Part shown: positions 12,641 to 25,199 of the stretch, one piece after another
How positions within the stretch are numbered: position 1 is the first letter of the stretch
Layout: each line of letters begins with the position of its first letter
Program-made: the position numbers and the translations under genes
Assembly (NCBI GenBank): GCA_948567375.1
Contig: OX419761.1
Coordinates: 20,710,501-20,774,500, forward strand
From: Lunularia cruciata
Taxonomy: Eukaryota; Streptophyta; Marchantiopsida; Lunulariales; Lunulariaceae
Direction of reading: 5' to 3'
DNA length: 64,000 nucleotides
The notes under the pieces: generated by a model
Database searches by the model: none
What the model saw: only the letters and a program-made list of their open reading frames with translations
Told to the model about the DNA's origin: nothing

Positions 12641-15600
12641 TGGTGGAATGCTGCTTGTTTAAGGTATGTTTGGACCTGGTAGTTAGGAATAGAAATGATT
12701 AGCGCCCGGTGGAAATTTAGAGGAGTCATAATCTATTGCGTAGGATCTCATGGTCCAGGAAACCATGACATTTTGTGGTTTCCAAAAGGTGACTCTTACA
12801 CCGCGGTGTTAAGCAGAGCAGTAACGGACATAATAAAGGTCCTTGCCAATATCAACTGTTAGTTTTCCAAGAGGACGACCACATAGAACACAAGAAGGAC
12901 GGGAAGATCCCCATCAAGCTGGGGAAGGGAGAGATAAAAAAAGGTAGAATGGATCTAGACCCCAGTAGTATCAATACGAGAAATCTGCCCTAGAATCAAA
13001 TTAAACTAGTTGGACATCCGAAGAAGCATCATCTAGAGTGATTGCTCTTCTATGATTGCACCAAATACTCTTTATAGAACAATGAACACTCGGTATCTAA
13101 ATATGAGAGTGAAAGTGTTCCCATCCGTTAATTGTTAGTAAGGTGAGGATTTAGGGGGCTATTGGACCACAATATTAGGGCAGTGGCCCCGACAGCTCGA
13201 TGTTAAATAAAAGAAGCAATTCGCGTGTGGCTAAAAATGGGACCAGAGAATGTTATCGAATATATCAATCTGATATATTCGATACTGGTGTTAACGTGTG
13301 ATGAACGAACTTACAATAACCGAAAACAATTAAATTATACCAACACTTTTTAAAGGGTATTCCAGTGATACTTGGCTTGGCATATAATGTGGCAAATGCT
13401 TTGAAAGTCTGGGTGGAACACCCTGAACCCTGTATACCACATCATACTTCTAATATGTTAATCAAGACACTTAAAATAGGAAACATTTGCGTATAACTGG
13501 TATTTGGGGTCTATAAGAATCTGTGAACCGGAGTAAAAATGCCAATCTGAACTAATTTCAGCTATGTATCTAATCACAGAAATTAATGACCATCAAGAGT
13601 ATTAAAACGTCACTTCTGCATTTCAAATTCAAAGTTTTGAGCAGGTGGCGCAAATGTGTGCTAAGTCATACTGAAATACGTGAGTTCGATCGGAAGTTGC
13701 CAAAAATTAAGACATACTAGTGAGAGAACATTGAATCATTTCAAACCCTATGTTCCCATGTGCATCCAGAAAACAAACAATTTGGAAGTTAAGATGATTA
13801 GTTAAGTTAAGCACATTCTTTCGGTTTTCCTGTACCAAATCGGTTTTCCTCCAAAGAGTATATTCAAGCTGAGATGATGACGTTCACTTATATCAGGCTC
13901 AAATGGTGCCCTTATCTGGTTGGAATTTCTCATATTGTATCGGTCAAGTCACCTTGGCTTTAAATCTCTAAAGCAAGTCAAATAGAGAAGGTGGGCATTG
14001 GACAAGAGTCACTGCTGATATCTGCCTCGGCAGGAGTTCCAGCAGGTATTATGGCCTTCGAACACAATATGAAGGGTCTTGATCTACGGGCCAAAGGATA
14101 AAATTGAATTTGACTTCGAGGTCTGGGCATCGTACAAACTTATAACTTGAAGTAACTTATGTCTACATGACGACTTACCTATCCTTTAAGCCCTCATCTA
14201 TGAGAGTATATGGTTATATGACCTTATCCATGTATAATAAGTACCCAAGAACCTGGTACGTACCACAACTACTAACCTGAAAATTAGGGTTTCATGTAAT
14301 TGGGTGTGAGGTCAGTCCTGAGTCCACAATTTTCGCGAATGCAGCAAGCTAATGCCAGTTCGTACAACTTGGGGGGAAAAAGCGACCGCGCGTACAACTT
14401 CTACCTTCTAGTTTCTTCACTACGCCGTAGTATAACCCTCCAAGTAACAGAAGTACTTCACTGCAATTAAACTATCAACTGGTCCTACTTACGGGTGATG
14501 GGTAAGAAAAAGTTACAGAAATGAGTTTCCTAGCCTTCTGTGCTTCATTCAGACATGATTCTGAAGTCATTCTTCAAGAGAAGGTTCACTAATAGCCCGA
14601 ACAAACCCTACATGATTCCCATGGCTCTAATCGGTTCGTTTATCACCAACGTCTGGATTATGCTCCTTCACACCAAAAAATTTAAATCTCTAATATGATA
14701 CAAATAATCTGATAGAGCTGCCATCGCCTTAGATTCTCATCACAGAGGTGAGCATATAGCGCTTCCATCATCTGATGATATTCAAAGTTAAACGAGTGAC
14801 AAACTAGTGATTAACAGTTTAGAAGTACTGAAATGCACAACCAGCCTTGCAGAAGAGATTGAGCATGCCATTGAGTTTTCTCGATGAATGATCCTCATCA
14901 ACTCTTGCCAAGATTGAATTCAGCTGGTAAGAATTGGGATGCAGAATAAAACATCCGCGAAAATGAATAATCGAGACAATTGTCAAGAATACCAAATTCT
15001 TAAAGCGCTGAATCGGTAACTGCCAACCGTTTGATATACTTTGCTAGATTATAATAACGAATCTGTTTTTGACATTCCGACTTCAGAAAATTATCACTTC
15101 CACTCAATGTGATGATCATAATCAGAAACAGAGATTTGCTCACAGTTGATAATAGATAGTTTCATAAACTCTCTATAGGTGGTCCTTTAATAGACGTATC
15201 AAATGAAGTTCCACTTATATTGAGAAAAGATTTGAATATATCTACAAATCAAATCATGTCAAAGCCTGTACTTTGATACATGACTAATGCTAACCGTACC
15301 TGATATAAGCATCAGATTATTTCGTACTTTAAATGTTATCTCTGCGATAAATCAAACATCGCATCTATTGTACTCCCATATGGTACTAAAAGTATCAGAA
15401 GCCAATAAATACTTCATGGAAATTCCATAAACTCCTCAGTCCGTGTCAAGTGACAGGCATTTCGCTTGGAGTCATGAGAGGTACCTGTCCAGTCTCGTGT
15501 TTTTCAAAAAAATAAGAAGTTCAGTTCAACTGAACAGCGATCATTAAAATTAGCCGACAGAGAAGTAATCTGTAAACTTTGTCTGTTATCTGCTTAATAC

Positions 15601-16199
15601 ACTCTATTAGTAGATTGATCGAAAAGCGATTTAGATCGACATTGAGTAATGAGGTGCAAAACTCACACAGGTCAATATCTACATGTACCAAGCCACAACG
15701 TCTATAAACTGTTGAATGTACAGAACGAATGTCAGAAATATATTACGCCGGTTCAAATTTATATCAACTACTATATCATAAGTGGAAAGTAAAAGAGAAA
15801 AATATAACTTGAAGTCCACACGTTATTTGATCATTCCAGGTCTAATTCTAATTTCAGAGGTATTTAATTATGTTGACGTTTCTTGAACAAGAATCGTCAA
15901 GTTACCAAATTAGTTTCTTCAGATATATGTTAATTCCTCTGTTTCAGCATAAACAAATTTAGCCTCTACGATCACTCATAATTTAACGAAGAACAATTCA
16001 AAAGAAGAGTCACCTTGTTCTGTTGTATCAGGAAGAAAAAGTCAACCAAAATTTTCAGCAAGAGAAAAAAAAGAGCTCATACCCGACCCTTAACTGCAAT
16101 TGACTACAGGAGTATCACAGAGGATCTTAACTTGAATCTCTAACAGAGAAGAATCTCTAACGTTGAAGGTTTTTTCACACGAAAATGATCTTGGCTTAC
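12641..16199. other. Gene-free intergenic stretch
   Basis: No ORF of useful size and no recognisable gene, tRNA or rRNA. Base composition is mixed. Apart from the small repeat at 12880-12955 I see only unique-looking sequence. Confidence 0.5.
12880..12955 (-). repeat. Small dispersed repeat, inverted copy
   Basis: AAGAAGGACGGGAAGATCCC, then CATCAAGCTGGGGAAGGGAG followed by an A run. Its reverse complement matches the two plus-strand copies at 17403-17490 and 17607-17690 (GCTTGATGGGG, TCTTCCCGTCCTTC). Confidence 0.65.
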
Positions 16200-16312
16200 C
16201 TAATTTACAAAAGGCCACTTCACTCCCGATTGCCTCAATCGCGAGGTCCAAATCTGTATCACTGATTTCAGACGGGAGCAACCTTTTAGTAGTCACAGAT
16301 TCTCTGGAATAT
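16200..16312 (-). other. Exon-like segment of an unrecognised gene
   Basis: On the minus strand a 3' splice site TTTGCCAG precedes an open 113-nt segment that ends at G|GTAAGC. One frame contains KRLLPSEISDTDLDLAIEAI, a low-repeat, amphipathic-looking sequence unlike the surrounding noise. I recognise no family and could not connect it to a neighbouring exon. It may be a relic or part of an unexpressed gene. Confidence 0.3.
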
Positions 16313-17402
16313 CTGGCAAACAAACGCTCACATCAACCAAAACAGATGTTACTGGTATTGCTGTTTCCTTTCCTCATTACATCGCAGTTAACTACTGAGC
16401 CTCTTCCTGATCCTCGCAGTATTTTCAATGCCTAATTTTCTCAAGACTTATAAAGATGTATCCTGGCACCCTCTACGAAAGCGTGAGACAGTATTACCAC
16501 AAACGGAACTCAGGAAAATGTTGTGCGCACTTTTCATGATTCGAGAGAGATAGGGACAATACGCATGTCACAGGAGGCTACGAAATTTGTTGCTCCCAAC
16601 ATCATCGGCAACGAGGACAGTTGATGGCGGTACAGGCTACATATGACTGGGAAGAACAGGGAAAACCGGTCCGAGACTGTTCTGTAGTGGTTCCTCTGAA
16701 AAGCTGTGGACCCGGACTCTTACCGATGACTTATTTCTGAAGGTAAACAAATATCCCGCATACAGACAGGAGCAAGTTCTATGAAAACAGGAGGACAGGC
16801 GTCTCATTTCCAGTTTTACCAGAAATGAGTCCGGTTCTGAGGCAAATAAACATCTCACTAAAGGACAGAAGCAAGTCAAAGCTTAGCATTGGAAAAAGTT
16901 ATCGACGCCTTACATATTGTGCGCGTCCATGGTCATGCTGTAGATCGGCGGAGATGACCAATCACAACTCCAATCTTAAACTGGAACCTAGAATTTGTTG
17001 GCGACGGATGATGTAGAATTCGATCTTCACAATTTATTCAACATTTGGGAATTCCTAGAGTAGAGGAGAAGCCTCAGCTTGACAGGCCTAGTCAATCTCA
17101 ACCTGAGGTGGACTTTAGTGGCTCAACTTCCCGGGATGTAGGAAGTTCGTAATTGACTCCGACGTTTGAATCCGGTTGATCTTTCAAAGAACCCGGCAAA
17201 ACCCCGACGGCGATTGGCAGCCGGGAAACGTGTGGCTCTGAGTCTCTACAAATTGTGGTGGTTGAAAGTGACAACGAACACGAGCCGTGAGAAGTGGATA
17301 TCTTAAGTCCTAGTTCAGAGCCAGTAGTTCTCTGTCACCTAACACGTGTCAAACAAATAAGCACTTTCAGACCTTCTGAAGATACTGACTACAGTAGTTA
17401 AT

Positions 17403-17490
17403 GGGGCTTAGTCCCATACTACCCTATGTCTTTTCCCTGTACGGCTTGATGGGGGTCTTCCCGTCCTTCTTGTAATCTTTCGCTGCATCG
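17403..17490 (+). repeat. Small dispersed repeat, copy with GGCTTGATGGGGGTC
   Basis: GGGGCTTAGTCCC, then CGGCTTGATGGGGGTCTTCC and CGTCCTTCTTGTAATC. It shares order and spacing with 17607-17690 and, inverted, with 12880-12955. The start resembles GGGGTGTAGCCCC near 11480. Confidence 0.65.
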
Positions 17491-17550
17491 CTGGATTCTT
17501 TTCTTCTCTCTTCTAGGCACGTACACACGTCATTAGAATGGATACAGAGG

Positions 17551-17590
17551 AATGAGGACAAAGCCGTTCAAAGAACGAGCATCCATTACG
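17551..17590. repeat. Hairpin repeat core, diverged
   Basis: GAGGACAAAGCCGTTCAAAG followed by AACGAGCATCC keeps both hairpin arms but loses the GGGGGATCCAGAAC tail. Confidence 0.5.
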
Positions 17591-17606
17591 ATGAATTTCT
17601 CATACA

Positions 17607-17690
17607 GACTCTATTGGAGCTTAGCCCCGTTTTTTTTTTTTTTTGTCTCTCCCTTGTTCGGCTTGATGGGTCTTCCCGTCCTTCGTTTTC
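17607..17690 (+). repeat. Small dispersed repeat, copy with poly-T insert
   Basis: GGAGCTTAGCCCCG, a 17-nt T run, then GTTCGGCTTGATGGGTCTTC and CCGTCCTTC. The T run corresponds to the A run of the inverted copy near 12937, so it is probably part of the element. Confidence 0.65.
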
Positions 17691-19599
17691 TCTACGCGGT
17701 CGCCTTCTTTTATAGAATGGATATGTGATATGGATACTACTATAGCAACGTCTAACTTCTCTCTTTCGCGAATGCCAGTTGTTTATGCAGATTCAATGAC
17801 GAGGTGCGCTGTTTCGGCGTGCAGACCATAGACGGGAAAATTAAACTCGACAAGCTGTCAACGATGAGCTGACATTGTTCGTTCGGTTAGTAGAAAACCT
17901 AAAACCGGTTCACTGCCCAGGCATGGATCTTCCTCCGTCCTACAGTAGACGTTAGCTATTGCCAAATTCGTCTAGAAAGTTGAAATTAGGTTATAGCTTA
18001 GGTTCCCCACAATGTCATGGGTTGAGAGATGGCCATTTTTCCGGAATCTACAGCTGCGGGGGATTTAGACACATATCCGTAAGATCCCCTGAGTAAGTAT
18101 CCCGTCCGTAAGAGGAGATCGCGTTGATTGTAGATCCAGATTATCTTTATTGATAAGTAGACGAAGAAAGAAAAGAGGCAACGCATAGATGATATGAAGA
18201 TGGAGCATTCCTTGACAAGGTTTGCCCGGGTTCCATTAGGGTCCTAGGTTGCCCACAGATCTGGAAGATGCACGCCTAGTCTCTCGAGATACGCCACCTC
18301 CGTCGGACGCTCACATACTACTTCAGATGGACTCCGAGGCCGTCTCCCGCTCCGACGCGGTCATTTGCAGAAAGGTGCTGAAAATGTTCAAGATCAAACT
18401 TGGCTTTCCTGCAGTCGCCCTACAAATGTCCGACGTCTGCAGACCTAAGATACAAATCAAATTTGAAATTTAACACTCCGCCTTTCTGATACCCGTTGGA
18501 CTAAAAGCACCTTACAGGGTACACTTCGGCAGTTTCACCCGGATGATCGAGCTGCAAAGGAAGCTGAATCAGCGGATCAGACTTTCTGCGCAACCTGTCA
18601 CCGAGTGTAAAGATCATTCTATGGACAGTACGCCTATGGATCGCTCAGGGTTGCGTGAGTTTTCTGCTCCATTGTAGGAATCAAGGAGCAAAATGCTAAT
18701 TCAAGAAAATCGTGGCTAAAATAGTTAGTGGCGATCAGGTCATCAAGACACCGAGAGGTATGCCGATCTACGGGAAACGTAATGAAATCCCAGTTTCAGG
18801 GAAAATCACAATGTTTCGAATTTTTCTCCTATAACAAGTACGCATCTTCCTCATCCTTCTGAGTTGGTCTCTTTTGCCATGTAAAATTCCATTGTCTGTC
18901 ACACTTCTATGCAAAGGCATCTAAAAATTTGCAACTATTACTGTCCTGAGACTTTTGTAAAAAGTCGGGGATTTGACACAAAAGCAGACTGAGTCTCTTC
19001 AACTTCCATAGGTAGACAAATGACAGCAGGATTAAGCTGGTCACACGACACAACGTGTACGCTTATGAGGTGAAATACGCCAACTGATTTGTATGGGAAT
19101 GTCGGAGCGTTATGCCCCCAATTGCCGAGGAATGCACAATCCCCTTGAGAGGAAAATAAGCTTTGCTTCTTTAACTGCTACTTTCATTCTTGGTAAACAA
19201 AAGAAATTAAATCCCATCAGTCTACGTAGCATTCCCTGATGTTTTTTAAGCGATTACTCTCTGTTTGTAAGATTCAGAGGTGGACCCGGGTTGCAGATTG
19301 TCAGATTCTTGTGAGTGTCGATCTCAATTTGTCCGACTGTGGCACGTCAATTGGAATTATTCCGAATTGATTGGACTTCGTGCTCCCTTCCATTTTTGCT
19401 TGTCAAAGGGCGAAGCAGCTTAATTGCTGGTTGAGAACTCTAATTCCATTTTCGATGTGAGAAGCTTGGAGCTTCCGCCCGTTGATGTGTCAGGTATCTT
19501 GACTGTGAGCCAGCAAGGTAAGTTCATCAACCTAACTCTTACTGTAACCCCATAAGGTTCAACATCAAGTACTGGCTCACCGAATATCAAGATAATCCC

Positions 19600-19845
19600 T
19601 ACAGACGGACTCGTCCCAATACCCTACCTCGTCCGTTGATCAGGTGAAGCATCATGAGAAGTACGCGCGTAAGCCAAAGTCTAGTATGATGTGAAAGTTA
19701 GACATAGCGATCTAGTGTGATATGAAGGTTTGGGGTCCAGATTCGCAAAGTACCCCCTTCATACAGACCCGTCCCAATACCCTACTTAATCTTGTTTATA
19801 GGGTGAAGTTTCGTGAAAGTTGTGCACGTAAGCCGAAGTGGCCAT
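19600..19845. repeat. Diverged direct repeat, period about 160 bp
   Basis: ACAGACGGACTCGTCCCAAT at 19600 recurs as ACAGACCCGTCCCAATACCC at 19762. Each is followed at matching distance by AGGTGAAG or GGGTGAAG and by CGCGTAAGCCAAAGT or CACGTAAGCCGAAGT. The spacer itself contains CTAGTATGATGTGAAAGTT and CTAGTGTGATATGAAGGTT. Two units only. Confidence 0.6.
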
Positions 19846-19860
19846 TCGTGAGAATTATGT

Positions 19861-20270
19861 ATACGAATTTCGTTTTTATTTTTTATTTTTGATTGAGTGA
19901 AGTATCTATAATTTTATGTTAAATTTTTTTTATAAAATAAAGTTTTGTAAAATAATTTAATATAATAATAAATTAAATTATTTTAATATGATATAATTCC
20001 AATGAATAAATTATTATTTTAATATAAAAATTATTTATAAATTAATATTTACTAAAAATATATTTTAATTTAATATAATTACGTAAAGATATTATTTCAA
20101 TTTTTTTTTAAATTCTTTTATAAATATTTTATTTTTTAAACTTATTTTTTTAATTTATTTATATTTATTAAATTTTATATATATTAATAAAATTTTATTA
20201 AATACATATTTTAATTCAAATTTTCAAATTTTCAATTTCAATTCATATAATATTTCATTAACATGAATGC
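19861..20270. other. AT-rich island
   Basis: About 400 bp made almost entirely of A and T (runs of TTTTTT and AATATAAT, with few G or C), bounded by ordinary sequence. A shorter similar patch follows at 20570-20670. It could be a matrix-attachment-like region or a decayed repeat. Confidence 0.7.
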
Positions 20271-20599
20271 CATATCGACCCGATCTCAGCGAGCGAACAG
20301 AACTTCAAAATTGAAAGTTCGATCGTCATACCAGGAACAATCTCCTGATTTTACGCATTGCCGATTTACACTGGACAGACAACACCGGAATGCACGATGC
20401 TGCGATAAATTGGAAATTTGCAAATCGAATCAATGGACATAGGCGCTATTTCTTGGTTTCCGTTTAAAGTGTCGTTCAATGTTGACTCTAGCAGAAGAAT
20501 TCCTGTAAGATCCCGATCTAAACCCGTAGGAACATGGAGACATCGATTGCTTTACATGGAGTGAAAGAAATATGATTATAAAGAAAAATTTATAATTCA

Positions 20600-23214
20600 T
20601 TATAGTACGTATGTGTTCATTGAAAGAATATAATTTATAATTAATATATATATTATAATTAAATATTCAAATATACCAATGGTGCCCGATTTCTCATGAT
20701 GTCCTCCTACTGGATCTAGTGGCTCGCTCTCTCCCCCTCGGATCTGGATATCATCCGTCATGAAATGAATTGATGAAATACCTCTGGGTTTCACGTACAC
20801 AATGTTGATGAGGCTTTCTTACAATCGACTGTCTTTGATGTCCGAAGTGTCCATGTTGCCTCTGCACTTCACAGCGTCTCTTGGATACCGACCCTCCTTT
20901 CTTGGCTATGACGCACCTTGGGGAAAAACCTGCTTGCAGCTGCATACACCATCCTGTGAACTTCAGTAATGACAACATTGAATCAATATGTCTTTATGAC
21001 TTTAAAATCATATCCTTAACAAGGTGACCAGGGCTGCCCACGTACCCTGTTGATCAATAGCAATGGGTCTGCTGCAAAGCTTTTCTTGTTTCCGTCCAGC
21101 TCAGGTCTTATTGAAAGACAACAACGTCGCAATTGTAGGGGATCACTCAAAGATCGCCATCCATGATCAGATCCTTGCAGTTTCGTGTCTGACTGATAGA
21201 GAACGATAGAGTTGCTTCGAATGCACAATGGTTTTGACAGCAAGCAACGGGCACGTAACGAGAATCATGGCTCCTTCTGCACACGAAGAAATGATTGGTG
21301 ACGAAATTTAATCATAATTCGGTCCAGCAGCTAGAAGACTTCCGTGCTTCGAAACTAACACATTGGGTTCTGCTGCGTTCTGGGACGTCATGAACCTAGA
21401 GGATTGTAAGCCACAGTTCAATGACTATCAGCGCCACAGGATTATAAGGAAATCCGAGTTGAGCATTGGTAAGATCGTGGGACTATCGGAGAGTTTGACT
21501 ACAAACCTCGATGAATGCAGAAACCAGCGGTTGTAACCGGATGAAGAATCCGCTCTTGTACGGCTAGATAGGGACGTGCCCAGGCCTATCAGCCAGCGAA
21601 TTATATGCTTAGATCGCAGCACGAAGATAAGACAGAAATCACCGCGGACAAGACTCAATGTGTATGCTTCTGCGTTTTGCTCCGCTTTCCTCTGATGAAT
21701 CAAGTTCAGAAAAACTAGCAAGTGAATATGAAATGATATCCTTTTGACGAGGACTTTCGACCTAGCGATAGCTGAGGATCACTTCTGTGTCCTCGTCCTT
21801 TGAATTTCTACTCAATATATACTTGGATCAAGTACTCATGAAACGTCAGCTGATGATGAATGCTTGATTTCATGATGTGCGCTTGAAACTTCCAGAGAGA
21901 AAGAAAATATTATCTTATCTACCAAGGGGACCTTACTCGTCGGGGTCGTCCTATCTAGTGTCTGATTTCTTAATGTCTTCCTTGCGTCAGACAAATCAAC
22001 TGGAAATGCAAGTTTCCGAACCTTCACCTTTCAGCCTTCATGAGCAATTCACCCAATCGGCACCATGTGGTACGTTCGCCCATAAGCTAGCTCCAGCCGC
22101 TGAAAGTCGACTGTTTCCCTCCTTCATTTCTCGTATTGGCTCAACGAGACGCACTACAGAATGAGGAAGTTCCTCGAAAGAAAATATCTCCGATGACGCG
22201 GCCGCACGTCCTTTCATCCGAGCTGGTCAGCATTTCTTCAACTTACCCTCAAGCAAACATACACTACGTTTGCTTCCTTCCCTTCGTTATTCTAGCGACT
22301 CGACCATCGACTTGGAGTCACTAGAGTCGCCACGGCTTGTCCGGATCCTCGGATCCTCTCTTCTGGCCCTGGGCAAGCAAAGCGGAGAACGGGTGCCGGA
22401 CCTAGACTTCTCTTCTCTACTAGCCGCAAGATTTTACCCATGCATGTGGAGTAGTAATTTAATTGAAGAAACTCACCAAGTGTCGTACTGGCTCCGAAGA
22501 TATCAAGATATTTCAGCCGCTGAATTGTGTGGTCAGCCTCGTTTACAAGTTCTCGAGCCGACACGCGGATGGCCCCCGGACTTTGTAGCACTGATAGGCT
22601 CGACGTTTCTGCACACTGAATCTGACGCCATACCGGGCTGCTGCAGCACGGTAGCATATAACGACTATATATTTTAGGTCTCATAAGGTGCGATTTTCCG
22701 TTACAGACGACTCTTCCATGTTTCTTCTCGTTACAACTGAGACATGTTAATGAACGATGAATCTACGATTCGCTGAACGTACAATCAGGTCGATTTACTA
22801 GCTAATCGACTAGATTGAATAAGCACTCCACAGATCCAGTCTCCAGTTTAGAGACACCCCTCCCCCACGACCTTCTCTAACGGGAAGTTCCATTTCATTA
22901 GTTAGTATTTCGTCACCCTTGCATGTACAGTAGTCGTATGTGGCTACTTGGTTGAGACGCCACCGACTTACGTCAACTCGAATGATTACAGAGATGATAC
23001 AAAGAATCTCTTCGAAGTCCCGACCGGGTACCACCGAATGCCCTGCGATTTGGACGGTTCCTCAATTACTGAGATTGTTTACTTTAACGAGGCCCCTAAC
23101 GAACAGCTGAGAATAGATCAAGATTACAAAGCAGACCAGGTATTGGGTGGCATTTATGAGCTAAATGGACTTAGCAAAGTTAAGTGGAAGGGGTTTTGCA
23201 CCTCACCTAATTGA
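20600..23214. other. Unresolved region, possible decayed multi-exon gene
   Basis: Base composition is closer to genes than to the flanking DNA, and several overlapping ORFs occur on both strands. None gives a family I know. The exon-like piece at 22477-22608 is the only segment with convincing splice borders. Plus-strand 22948-23214 is open but unrecognised. Confidence 0.35.
22477..22608 (-). other. Exon-like segment of an unrecognised gene
   Basis: A minus-strand 3' splice site GTGTGCAG and 5' site G|GTGAGT enclose 132 nt open in one frame, including RVSARELVNEADHTIQRLKY and LDIFGAS. The helical, charged composition and canonical borders look like a real exon. A possible terminal exon follows downstream after TTGCCCAG near 22373, but its phase is ambiguous. 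Function unknown. Confidence 0.4.
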
Positions 23215-23639
23215 AACTCCTCTAAAACTCCTCTAAACCTATTGAAAGGAAATTGAGTGGGGAAGTGAGAAAGTATTCATAATACTACAGAAAGAGTTTT
23301 AATATAAATAGCTTGAGCGAGGTTAGCCACCAGACCCTATGTGGAATCGGCATGCCCGTATAAAGTACTCGCATGCTGACGGCGCATGGGTTGCAATCGG
23401 TTATGTTAGTTAGCACTATTATTCATTGGATTGTATTACTATCATTTAGTTACTTATTTCACAGCCTTCGAGGAATTAATAATGTACATCTTTGGTAGCA
23501 TATGGATTTTTGAGTGTGTCCAATAAGAGATTTTATCAATTTAGTATCTATGGAGTAGATAATATTTAAAGAATTATTAGGCTATCTAAGGAGAATACGA
23601 CACTTGTAATATTTTGTGTATATTGTGTGCTTTTGGCAC

Positions 23640-24175
23640 CTTCAGTTTCTTTTTGTTATGTTGTTATGGATTGGCTCATCCTTGAGACATATACGATGTA
23701 AATAGAAGAGTGGTATTTTCCTCTCCATATAACTACTATGGTAGATGATATATGATTTCACTCCTCAAGCATAAGATGAACCATCCTTCCATCCTTCCAT
23801 CCTTTGCCCCTTTAATTTCAGATTGTACCAAAGATTTATAAATCTTCTTGACAGACCAATGGTTTCAATAAATTCTAGATTTTCTTCTAGTTCATATAGG
23901 GTTTTGAGTCTTTCTTGATGGACTTTCTATTTCAGCAAGCTCTACATTCTCTTCTAGTTAACCCATCCATTCATTGTACTAGTATGGTATATCTTTGCTC
24001 TTGCTTTGACAACTATGCAAGCTACTAGATTTAAGCTTAACCATGAATTGGGGCATTTTTACTCACACTCACTACTTTCTTTGTACCAATGAAGTTCTTT
24101 AAGATGACTTACCTCACTCAAGATTAAGGTAGCCCACCATGGGCAAAGAAAGCAAGGAACCAAATTCCATGATAC
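23640..24175 (+). mobile_element. Fragment of non-LTR reverse transcriptase element (second copy)
   Basis: Co-linear with 50500-50835 of the larger element: AATTCTAGATTTTCTTCTAG with CTTTCTTGATGG, then ATCTTTGCTCTTGCTTTGAC and AAGCTTAACCATGAATTGGGG. This is the C-terminal part downstream of the RT fingers/palm. No open frame survives, and it ends where inverted element C begins. Confidence 0.55.
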
Positions 24176-24789
24176 ATGGTGCAACAATCTATCATTCAGC
24201 TCGCTCCACTTGGAATACCCACCAAAGTTTTGCCACACCATCTAATTGGCTAGAGGCCAAGAGAATTTGTTTTGGTTCATCTTGAAGATTGGTGGCTTCA
24301 AAGTAACGTTTGCAGTCAAACACAAAATTCTCCACTATGCCCAAAAGATTCTTGCCTTCAAACACCTTGGGTTTTGGAAATCAAATGCAATCTTCTCCAT
24401 CTTGAATTGGCGCTCTCTATATATGTTCTCGTCGTTACTAATCTCATTTATCCAACAATCAAGTAAGGTGCTCAAATGGTTATTGCATCGTAAGGATAAC
24501 GTCCAATATCACCGCCATAGCTACTACTCTATCCCAGTACTCCCAATTTATCTAATTGATTAGCACATAGATGCAACACATCCATCGTTCTCCATAAGTT
24601 ACAATCGGAAGTATCAAGGGTTCCTCAGACACGATGATCATATGTAGAAAATCCTACCCAAAGCACGAGGTGATAAATTGTGTGAAATGATGCTTAGGTA
24701 ATATCTGGACATAAAAATCCCAATGGTTTGGCGGAAGTGGATTTGATGGTCCATAAATTCCATCCATCCCATTCTTGCTCTAATACCAA

Positions 24790-25199
24790 TGTAAAAGACC
24801 AAGACTGAGGAGAGAAATAGGAGAATGGAAACTCACATTGGGACACTTGAATGAGTGAAAACTCCAAATGCCTAGCATGAGCTTTGGCTTTGGTGTTTAT
24901 AGGAAGCATACAAAGTCCTTGGGAAGCTTCTCAAGAAGTTTTCTTGAGCCACTTCTTAGAGTGCAAACCAAGTTAACTAGGAAGCTTCTCAAGAAACTTC
25001 TTTCTAGAAGCCGCCTACTTGGCGTGCAAGCTAAGCTAGTTAGAAGCTTCTAGAAGCTACCTGCTTGGGGCACAAGTTAACTAGTTGGGAAGCTTCACAA
25101 GAAGCTTCTTAGATGCTTCTAGAATATTCTAGGCTAATTTGGCTTATTCTCTACTTCCTTAGCCTTACTAACTACATAGCTAAACTCCATATTGTTACA
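24790..25199 (-). repeat. LTR of chromovirus C (5' LTR, inverted)
   Basis: 410 bp. Read on the minus strand it starts TGTAACAATATGGAGTTTAG and ends before a primer-binding-like TTGGTATTAGAGC (complement at 24777-24789). It contains GAA/TTC arrays at 25043-25055 and 25117-25129. Confidence 0.85.
25043..25129. promoter_or_regulatory. HSE-like GAA/TTC arrays in LTR C
   Basis: GAAgcTTCtaGAA at 25043-25055 and TTCtaGAAtaTTC at 25117-25129 keep the alternating 5-bp phasing of heat-shock elements. Between them, GAAgcTTCacaaGAAgcTTC is nearly in phase. Confidence 0.55.

Larger units (their letters stand above)
16313..19560. other. Intergenic stretch with small repeats
   Basis: ORFs are short and unrecognised. 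A GC-richer segment at about 18230-18410 is open on the plus strand (containing DTPPPSDAHILLQMDSEA), but no splice context or family supports it as a gene. The two plus copies of the small repeat and one hairpin repeat lie at 17403-17690. Confidence 0.4.
24176..25199 (-). mobile_element. Chromovirus C, inverted 5' fragment (LTR, PBS and gag start)
   Basis: The minus strand of this stretch matches element A from its 5' LTR through PBS and leader into gag (A 27729 to about 28700). It stops near 24176 inside gag, so it is a 5' fragment. At its other end, the LTR terminus at 25199 touches the gag zinc-knuckle region of element B. The junction is consistent with insertion into B followed by loss of the rest. 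Confidence 0.75.

Noticed and set aside
18249-18473. GC-rich ORF as a gene
   Set aside because: Only 74 codons, no splice context, no family recognised; left as unexplained intergenic sequence.
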